Made by a program: the position numbers and the translations under genes
Part shown: positions 57,913-64,000 of the stretch, piece after piece
Position numbering within the stretch: the stretch's first letter is position 1
Layout: the number at the start of each line of letters is the position of its first letter
Source of the DNA: RGIG5612 sp050944475
Lineage (GTDB): Bacteria; Bacillota; Clostridia; Lachnospirales; Lachnospiraceae
Length of the DNA: 64,000 bases
Assembly: GCA_050944475.1 (NCBI GenBank)
Contig: JBMNRD010000001.1
Span: 310,001-374,000, forward strand
Reading direction: 5' to 3'
Notes under the pieces: model-generated
Told to the model about the DNA's origin: nothing
The model's input: the letters and a program-made list of their open reading frames with translations, nothing else
The model's database searches: none

Positions 57913-58707
57913 TTATTCGCTGACGATACCGATTTCATATTGGTATTTATTGGCATAGTGCCCGTCCTCATTAAATTCCAGATTACTGCTGTAGGCGAAA
58001 CATTTCAGCCTCAACTCGCTTACTTCATCACTTTGAGGCGTCAGCCTGAGCTTAATTGACGTTAACAGAGTTTCATCAGAATATTCATCAGGAGTGACAT
58101 GGGAGTAACGTGCCCCGTCCTCCTGATTTACATCATCATACATCCATACACCAAGGTACCCTGTTACCTCTTCGGAATAAACATCACCGTGGAATAAATC
58201 TTCCGCCGCTTCTATGTCAGCGGGTTCAAGCAAGGTATAAACGCGCTTTTCTCCATTAATCTCAAAACTGATCTCATAGCCGATTTTGTATTCTTCCTCC
58301 GTATCAATATCCCACAAATCAAGATGAGCTTCCTTTTCGGAATCAAATTCTATCTCCTCGTCATCTGAATTGAATGCGCCGAAGATTCCTATGTCTTCCT
58401 CATCGTTCCACGGAGTTTTGAAAACCGTAATCAGCCTGGCCGTACTGTTGCCATAATCCATATAATACAGTTTCACGGGCTTCTCGCATGGAATGTCGGC
58501 AGGCCGGGACTGCGTTTCCTCGGCGGTTGCTTCCTCCGCGGTCTCAGCCTCGGAAGGTGCCCGGGTGGTTTCCTCCGTACTTTTTTCCGTGCTTTCCATC
58601 TGCGCCGGGTCAATCAGCCAAATGCTTTCCTCCTCTTTTTCCCTGCATCCTGTGCATATCAGAACGCCGGCCAGAAGCATGGCTGCAATTACACTAATTT
58701 TCCTCAC
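57913..58707 (-). CDS. Secreted lipoprotein of unknown function
   Basis: A GTG start at 58707 after AAAAGGAG gives 264 residues with the lipoprotein signal VRKISVIAAMLLAGVLICTG followed by Cys, so the mature protein is lipid-anchored outside. A Thr/Glu/Ala-rich linker (about residues 34-68) separates the anchor from a globular domain with no recognised family. It overlaps the end of the Sel1-repeat gene by 14 bases. Function not recognised; a solute or signal role at the envelope is possible. Confidence 0.8.
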   Translation of the reverse strand: MRKISVIAAMLLAGVLICTGCREKEEESIWLIDPAQMESTEKSTEETTRAPSEAETAEEATAEETQSRPADIPCEKPVKLYYMDYGNSTARLITVFKTPWNDEEDIGIFGAFNSDDEEIEFDSEKEAHLDLWDIDTEEEYKIGYEISFEINGEKRVYTLLEPADIEAAEDLFHGDVYSEEVTGYLGVWMYDDVNQEDGARYSHVTPDEYSDETLLTSIKLRLTPQSDEVSELRLKCFAYSSNLEFNEDGHYANKYQYEIGIVSE

Positions 58708-60580
58708 TAATATCTCCTTTTTCCTGTATTTCGGCTTTTTTATCGACCGTAATAGCATACCATTTTGAATCTATTGCCCCCACAAGATTTCCGCCCGCAA
58801 AAAACTCAAGGGCATTTGTCTTTTCGTTCCTTCTGAATCCGTCGGCCAGAAAAAACGGTGAATTATCATTCTTTCTGGCAACCGTCACCCCCTCCAGTCG
58901 GTATGTCAGCTCGCTGACCATTTCCCCGTAGGACAGTTCGGGATAAACCACCAGCACCCGGGGGACAGACATAATCTTTCCCGCTTCGCTTTCTTCAGAA
59001 ATCCATCCCTGCTCAACCAGTTCACTGCCGGGTCTGAATCTTTCTATTTTCAGCGTTCCTCTGTTGCTGCCCGCCGGAACATTTATCGTAACCTTAATTG
59101 GAAATTTATCTTCAAAAAACTGGTTTATGTACAAGGGGAAATCCGTCTTTATCGTGTCGGCATTCATATCAAGCTGCATTTTCAGGGCTATTTTTTCTAT
59201 TTCCTTCTCAATGTTTTTTTCCACGCTCCTGTCCCCGTAACCCTCGTTGCGCTCTATTCTTGCCCTGATTGCATATCTGGCTTCAAGATAAAACTTATAT
59301 GCATCCCGCAGATTCATGCCGTAAATCAGGCCGTCGCGACAGGCATTTCCCATTCTCAGAGCAAAATCCGCCAGCTTATTGTCCGTAAATCCATCGCAGA
59401 ATTCAAGAAACGCATTCCTGTAGCCGTCAACCAACATGTTCAAGCCCATGTCAATATTCTTTACGGTTCCTCGCCCTGAAATCAGGAGATCGGCCGTCTT
59501 GTAAACGGACTCGTCTATTTCTGCAAGAGCTCCGTATGAAAAGAACCTGTAGGCCTTGTCGTACTCAGGTGTTCCTTCGTTCACACGGCCGTAATAGTAA
59601 ATATAGCCAAGTGAATTTGCCGCAAACGGATCGCCTGTCCGCTCAAACAGCTCGAGCAGATACTTTTCCGACATTTTCCAATCCTGACCGAAGGCCGGAC
59701 TGCCCTCGTAATACCCCCAGGCAAGAATTCTGATAGCCGTTACGTCTCCTTCGTTGTATAAATCCTCAACGAATTCCCTGTATTTGGCTATAGCTTCCCC
59801 AGTAGCCCCCTCAAGGCTGTTCTCGTCCTCATATGAGCTGATTATATGACGTTTCTGAGAGGAAGAGTACGCCCATTCGGACTTCGGTCGTCCCTTGTTG
59901 TATTCATATACATTTATGCGGCTGATTATGTCATCACAGACAATTTTATATCCATATTCCTCAACCTTGTTAATTTCGGATTTTTCATCCCAGTTAAGCG
60001 GATTACTGAACTTGATGATGAACTTTTCCATATCCTCCTTGTGACCGAAGCGTTCCTCAAGCCGCCAATAAAGCCTTTGGGCAAGACCGAAAGTCACTGA
60101 GAATATTTCATCATCGTTCTCGGGCGTGTCGGAAAAAAAATCTTCATTGAACCGCCTTTCGATATTCAGGTTGTCGTAAAGAATGTTCAGAATGACCCAG
60201 AACCATTCCTTAAACGCCCCGAGGCATTCCTTCCGGGAATTGATACGCAGCAAGGCGTCGCGAATGTCGAATGCCGTTAACTCGTAATCACACCCCACCC
60301 TGACATTGAACGCCGGGAAAATGCGGTCCTTATAATCCGAATACAGGGTTCTCGCCCTTACCAGGGATATTATGTCCTCCTCCGTCAGTATCAGAGGAGG
60401 GAGCCTGTCCAGACTTCTTGCGTTAAGGGTAAGGTTTGCACCCGGCTCGCCATCCGGAGTATAGGGAATGACTACATAATCTCCATCCTTTTCCAGCATG
60501 GAGATTCTGCAGTAATGGCCGGCAAATTCGCCATATTTGATTGTGCCCCAGTCACCCGGGCTGAATTTTCGTCTTCCCAT
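58694..60580 (-). CDS. Sel1-repeat hypothetical protein
   Basis: The 628-residue soluble protein has an SH3-like N-terminal patch (about 1-60, KFSPGDWGTIKYGEFAGHYC), a middle region of unknown fold and Sel1/TPR-like helical repeats (about 265-440). Typical pieces are AIRILAWGYYEGSPAFGQDW and AANSLGYIYYYGRVNEGTPE. The C-terminal 170 residues are a beta-rich part. Sel1 repeats usually mediate protein contacts. It is translated with the lipoprotein gene and lies 30 bases after the aldo-keto reductase gene. Confidence 0.82.
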   Translation of the reverse strand: MGRRKFSPGDWGTIKYGEFAGHYCRISMLEKDGDYVVIPYTPDGEPGANLTLNARSLDRLPPLILTEEDIISLVRARTLYSDYKDRIFPAFNVRVGCDYELTAFDIRDALLRINSRKECLGAFKEWFWVILNILYDNLNIERRFNEDFFSDTPENDDEIFSVTFGLAQRLYWRLEERFGHKEDMEKFIIKFSNPLNWDEKSEINKVEEYGYKIVCDDIISRINVYEYNKGRPKSEWAYSSSQKRHIISSYEDENSLEGATGEAIAKYREFVEDLYNEGDVTAIRILAWGYYEGSPAFGQDWKMSEKYLLELFERTGDPFAANSLGYIYYYGRVNEGTPEYDKAYRFFSYGALAEIDESVYKTADLLISGRGTVKNIDMGLNMLVDGYRNAFLEFCDGFTDNKLADFALRMGNACRDGLIYGMNLRDAYKFYLEARYAIRARIERNEGYGDRSVEKNIEKEIEKIALKMQLDMNADTIKTDFPLYINQFFEDKFPIKVTINVPAGSNRGTLKIERFRPGSELVEQGWISEESEAGKIMSVPRVLVVYPELSYGEMVSELTYRLEGVTVARKNDNSPFFLADGFRRNEKTNALEFFAGGNLVGAIDSKWYAITVDKKAEIQEKGDISEEN

Positions 60581-60610
60581 TCTCTTTTCGCTCTATGAAT
60601 TATTACAGAT

Positions 60611-61753
60611 CTATTTTTGTTCCTGGTCAAACTCCTCTGCAACCTGTTCAAGAAGCTTCCGTATCGGCAGATGCTGCGGGCAAAAATACTCACACACTCC
60701 GCATTTTAAGCAGTCTGACGCTTTGTTTCCCTCGGAGGTATTTACAATGTAGTAGTAGCCTCCGCTGCTGCCTCCGTAAATCTTTCTCTCGTTCATTCCG
60801 GCAAAAAGGGCGGGAATGCGTATTCTCTTCGGACATTTCTCCATGCAATACCTGCAGTCCGTGCAAGGAATCATTTTCTTGCTGTCAATAATATCCCTCA
60901 CCTTGAAAACAGCTTCGGTCTCCGCCTCATTCAGTGGAATAAAATCCTTCATATAGCTGACATTGTCATTCATCATGTCCATATCGCCCATTCCCGACAG
61001 AACCATAATGACCTCCGGAAATCCTGCGGCAAATCTTATTGCGTAGCTGGCATAGCTTGGCTTTGTTTCCTTTCCCTCACCGAGTTTATCCAGCACCGCT
61101 TCGGCTTCTTTCGGAAGGTCTGCCAAAGAACCTCCCTTAACCGGCTCCATGACAATCACTTTTTTTCCATGGGCCAATGCGGTCTCATATACCTTGCGGC
61201 TTTCTATTGACGGATCTTCATAATCCTTGTAATTGAACTGAATCTGCACCACCTCAATCTCGGGGTGGTCACAAAGAATTTTCTCAAGCATATCTGCTCT
61301 GTCATGAAAAGAAATACCCACGTGCTTGATTTTTCCCTCCCTCTTGAGCTCCATCGCCGTCTCATAGGCCTTGCAATCCTGAAATTTCTTATAATTTTTA
61401 CCGCTCTGGGCATGCATAAGATAAAAATCAAAATACTCCACGCCACATATTTTCAGCTGGCTTTCAAGAAAAGGACGTATGTCTTCTCTGCTCTGAAAAT
61501 ACTGATCCGTCAACTTATTCGCAAGAACATAGCTGTCCCTGGGATAACAAGATGTCAGACATTTCCCTATTGCAATCTCGCTTTGTCCGTTCAGATATCC
61601 ATGAGCCGTGTCAAAATAATTGAAGCCGCATTCCATAAATTTATCGATCATCTGCGAAAAAACCTGATAATCGACCTCGTCGCCGTTCATGGGAAGCCTC
61701 ATGCATCCGAATCCGAAATTCTTTTTGATTTCTGTATAATACTTATTCTCCAT
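60611..61753 (-). CDS. Aldo-keto reductase with two 4Fe-4S sites
   Basis: An aldo-keto reductase barrel (about 1-280: FGFGCMRLPM with the catalytic Asp in FDTAHGYLNGQSE and the Lys in LANKLTD) followed by a ferredoxin-like C terminus, CTDCRYCMEKCPKRI and CLKCGVCEYFCPQHLPI, giving eight Cys for two 4Fe-4S clusters. The ATG at 61753 has GGAG-like bases upstream and gives 380 residues; a start five codons earlier is possible. Such fusions reduce aldehydes or sugars with internal electron transfer; the substrate is unknown. It follows the GH3 gene. Confidence 0.9.
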   Translation of the reverse strand: MENKYYTEIKKNFGFGCMRLPMNGDEVDYQVFSQMIDKFMECGFNYFDTAHGYLNGQSEIAIGKCLTSCYPRDSYVLANKLTDQYFQSREDIRPFLESQLKICGVEYFDFYLMHAQSGKNYKKFQDCKAYETAMELKREGKIKHVGISFHDRADMLEKILCDHPEIEVVQIQFNYKDYEDPSIESRKVYETALAHGKKVIVMEPVKGGSLADLPKEAEAVLDKLGEGKETKPSYASYAIRFAAGFPEVIMVLSGMGDMDMMNDNVSYMKDFIPLNEAETEAVFKVRDIIDSKKMIPCTDCRYCMEKCPKRIRIPALFAGMNERKIYGGSSGGYYYIVNTSEGNKASDCLKCGVCEYFCPQHLPIRKLLEQVAEEFDQEQK

Positions 61754-61812
61754 AACATCCTGCTCCATTATTTTGACCTATTTTATCACATTATTCGAAA
61801 AAATATACATAA

Positions 61813-64000
61813 CTATCTTTCGCTTAGCTTAAGAATCATCCGGTAAACGCGGGTCGCATTTATCTGCAACTGCTTTTTGGTTACGATGCCTTTCTCCAGT
61901 GCATGCTTAATGTTGTTGCAATCAACTTCGCTCCCCGGCATGAAAAGATCTCCGCCCGCAGCTGCAACAAGCCCAGCCTGAGCCTGCCTGTAAATGCAGT
62001 CCTTATCGCGCATGACTGAGGCTGAAATCACCCAGTCAGTCATTACTATTCCCTCAAATCCGTACTCTGCGCGAAGGATTCCCTCAGTTAGATTCCTGAG
62101 TTCGGACGTATGGGTTCCGTTTAGCAGGTTGTAAGACGTCATAACTGCTGCCGGATTTGATTCTCTTATCGCTATTTCAAATCCTCTCATATAAATTTCA
62201 CGCATCGCCCTTTCACTGACATGGCTGCAGTTAAAGTTGCGATTAAACTCCTGATTATTTGCGCAAAAATGCTTTATAGTCACTCCGCATCCCGGATGCG
62301 ATTGTACTCCCTTTGTAACAGCCGCGGTCATTTTCCCGCTTATCAACGGGTCCTCGGAATAATACTCAAAATTTCTTCCGCATCTGATGTCCCTGTGTAT
62401 GTTAAGGGCGGGAGCAAGCCACAGATGAATGCCGAACAACTCCATTTCCTCACCCACAATGTCCCCGCAGCTTTGGGCAAAAGACAAATTCCAGCTTTGG
62501 GCAATGGCAGTACCTATCGGCATTGCGGTGGCATATTGCTCATATACTTTCTGTCCTTCCTTGATTTTGCCGCCCACTTTACCAATAAATTTCAGGGCAA
62601 TCTTGGGAATGAATTCACTTATAGAATCGGGAAGGGATGCGCCAAGCCCATAGACACCGGTTTCATCCTTCACATATCTCTGACTGATTCTGACTCCGGC
62701 CGGACCGTCTGCCATAACCAAAGACGGAATGCCTTTCTCCTTCAATCCTAAAAATGTCTCGCCGGCGGCTCCTGCAACCGAAAAACCTGCGTTTCCGATT
62801 ACGCTGCCGATTGCTCCTCCTTTTTTATGAGCGCCCACGTTCATTTTTATAAGCTGTTCATCTGTCAGACTCTCAATCACAGGGTCGATTTCATAATCAG
62901 GTTCATAGTTGATTTCTCGAGCGGCAAACATTTCCTGCCCGATTTCAAAAACTGTCAGATTTTCAAGGCTTCCCTTGACTTCGTATCTGTCACCGTCATC
63001 CGGTGTCCAGTCCCTAAATCCGGAATCTCCGAGAAGATTCTTCACTTGCAATACGGTAATGTCCTGCAAAGCCTTAATAATTGCAACCGGACTTGTATCA
63101 ACACTGCTTGTACCCAGTCTGACAATGTGATCCCCCTTTTCAATAACATACCTTTCGGTTTCCGTATCATAGGAAGCTATATCCGAAAGCTTAAAGGACA
63201 CAATGACTTCTTCGGATGCTCCCGGCGCGATTTCTCCGCTTTTGGCAAATCCGGCAAGGGCCTGATACGGCCGGTCTAATTTGCCTTCCGGCGAAGATAC
63301 GTACACCTGAAGCACTTCTTTACCGGGAAATGCACCTTTATTTCTAACGCAAGCGCTGACATGGAATATGTCTGCGCATTCTTCGCATTTCCGGACTTTC
63401 ACCTCTCCGATTTCAAATGATGTATATCCCTTGCCGAATCCGAACGGGAACATCGGCTTTTTCCCTACGCTGCTAAAATATCTGTATCCGACGTATATAC
63501 CCTCTTTGTAACAGGTATCATGCTTTCCGCCGAAATCGCCCACGGTGCAGTATTCTTCGACCGCTGCCCATGTGGTGGTCAGCTTACCCGACGGATAAGA
63601 TTTTCCGACAAGCAAGTCTGCCAGAATATGCCCTGTTTCAACGCCGAGCTGGGATATTATCAGAATATTTTCCACAGCTGAAACCGGAGTCAGGTCAACA
63701 ACTCCGCCAACGTTTAGTACCAGCAGGAATTTCTCGTATTTTTCGCTGCATTTTATAATATCTCTGATTTCAGTCTCAGTAAGCTTCACATCGCCTTCTA
63801 TGAATTTCCTGTCATTTCCTTCGCCGGAACTGCGGGCAAGCACATAGACCGCCGCTTTTGATACTCCTTCGTGTTCGATTGGAAGAACATATTCCGGCTC
63901 TTTCGGCATTTTGCCCATTACGGAAAATACGGCCAACTTGAATTTTTTTCTTGCCTCCGCTTTGACCTGTTTTACGAATTCTTTCCTGTTTTCGATACAA
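61813..64000 (-). CDS. GH3 beta-glucosidase, domain-permuted, 5' end cut by window edge
   Basis: The minus-strand frame is open to base 64000, giving 729 visible residues without the N terminus. The C-terminal GH3 and fibronectin-III-like domains come first: EGNDRKFIEGDVKLTETE, YVGYRYFSSVGKKPMFPFGF and GKEVLQVYVSSPEGKLDRPY. The N-terminal catalytic barrel comes last, with GIPSLVMADGPAGVRI, FEYYSEDPLISGKMTAAVTK, KHFCANNQE and the nucleophile Asp in GFEGIVMTDWV. This reversed order is known in some Ruminococcus and Butyrivibrio GH3 enzymes. No signal peptide can be judged. Likely splits beta-glucosides in the cell or outside; the linkage is not known. Confidence 0.9.
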   Translation of the reverse strand, partial: CIENRKEFVKQVKAEARKKFKLAVFSVMGKMPKEPEYVLPIEHEGVSKAAVYVLARSSGEGNDRKFIEGDVKLTETEIRDIIKCSEKYEKFLLVLNVGGVVDLTPVSAVENILIISQLGVETGHILADLLVGKSYPSGKLTTTWAAVEEYCTVGDFGGKHDTCYKEGIYVGYRYFSSVGKKPMFPFGFGKGYTSFEIGEVKVRKCEECADIFHVSACVRNKGAFPGKEVLQVYVSSPEGKLDRPYQALAGFAKSGEIAPGASEEVIVSFKLSDIASYDTETERYVIEKGDHIVRLGTSSVDTSPVAIIKALQDITVLQVKNLLGDSGFRDWTPDDGDRYEVKGSLENLTVFEIGQEMFAAREINYEPDYEIDPVIESLTDEQLIKMNVGAHKKGGAIGSVIGNAGFSVAGAAGETFLGLKEKGIPSLVMADGPAGVRISQRYVKDETGVYGLGASLPDSISEFIPKIALKFIGKVGGKIKEGQKVYEQYATAMPIGTAIAQSWNLSFAQSCGDIVGEEMELFGIHLWLAPALNIHRDIRCGRNFEYYSEDPLISGKMTAAVTKGVQSHPGCGVTIKHFCANNQEFNRNFNCSHVSERAMREIYMRGFEIAIRESNPAAVMTSYNLLNGTHTSELRNLTEGILRAEYGFEGIVMTDWVISASVMRDKDCIYRQAQAGLVAAAGGDLFMPGSEVDCNNIKHALEKGIVTKKQLQINATRVYRMILKLSER

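Overview
The window looks like a chromosome segment of a Gram-positive anaerobe of the Clostridia, most likely a Lachnospiraceae-type bacterium. The evidence is gene content and order: a continuous S10-spc-alpha ribosomal cluster, an ECF transporter core next to truA, cdaA-cdaR, a K+-type membrane pyrophosphatase, a short ProS, strong AGGAGG ribosome sites and TTGACA/TATAAT promoters. The taxonomic placement is inference. Both window edges cut genes: a coiled-coil protein at base 1 and a GH3 beta-glucosidase at base 64000.

Region by region. (1) 1-4144, minus: coiled-coil protein, truA, ecfT, ecfA2, ecfA1. (2) 4204-11630: an accessory block with phosphoketolase (plus), then a B12-type radical SAM protein overlapping a PfkB-type sugar kinase, and a sigma factor overlapping a membrane-anchored serpin (all minus). 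(3) 11737-26936, minus: the S10-spc-alpha cluster from rpsJ to rplQ, read from a strong promoter through a leader of about 270 nt and ending at a clear terminator. map is absent between adk and infA. (4) 26982-30942, minus: rpmG-secE-nusG-rplK-rplA, then an L10-leader-controlled rplJ-rplL. rpoBC, rpsLG, fusA and tuf, which often stand between rplL and rpsJ, are absent. L10 carries a tail of about 180 residues rich in Ala, Glu, Pro and Lys. (5) 30981-38765, minus: one probable eight-gene operon joining a serine-palmitoyltransferase-like enzyme, an SDR, two membrane proteins, CdaA, CdaR, GalE and a polyprenyl-phosphate sugar-1-phosphate transferase. (6) 38823-46020: nagB and a LbetaH protein, a sodium:alanine symporter, a nitroreductase, a FabZ-like protein, a metallo-beta-lactamase-fold protein, an FMN reductase and a YgjP-type metallopeptidase. 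(7) 46041-53319: membrane pyrophosphatase, rpsT, a 1000-residue ABC ATPase-permease fusion and an acyltransferase-3 protein. (8) 53346-64000, minus: proS, metK, murA, mscL, a lipoprotein, a Sel1-repeat protein, an Fe-S aldo-keto reductase and a domain-permuted GH3 glucosidase.

Most of the window is housekeeping: translation, protein export, envelope precursors, energy coupling and one-carbon supply. The most unusual points are the sigma-serpin pair, the L10 tail, the SPT-like/SDR/c-di-AMP/polysaccharide operon, three GAACA/TGTTC palindromes between rpsJ and rplC, and several RNA-hairpin arrangements that could be leaders or attenuators. No tRNA, rRNA, insertion sequence or CRISPR array was recognised.
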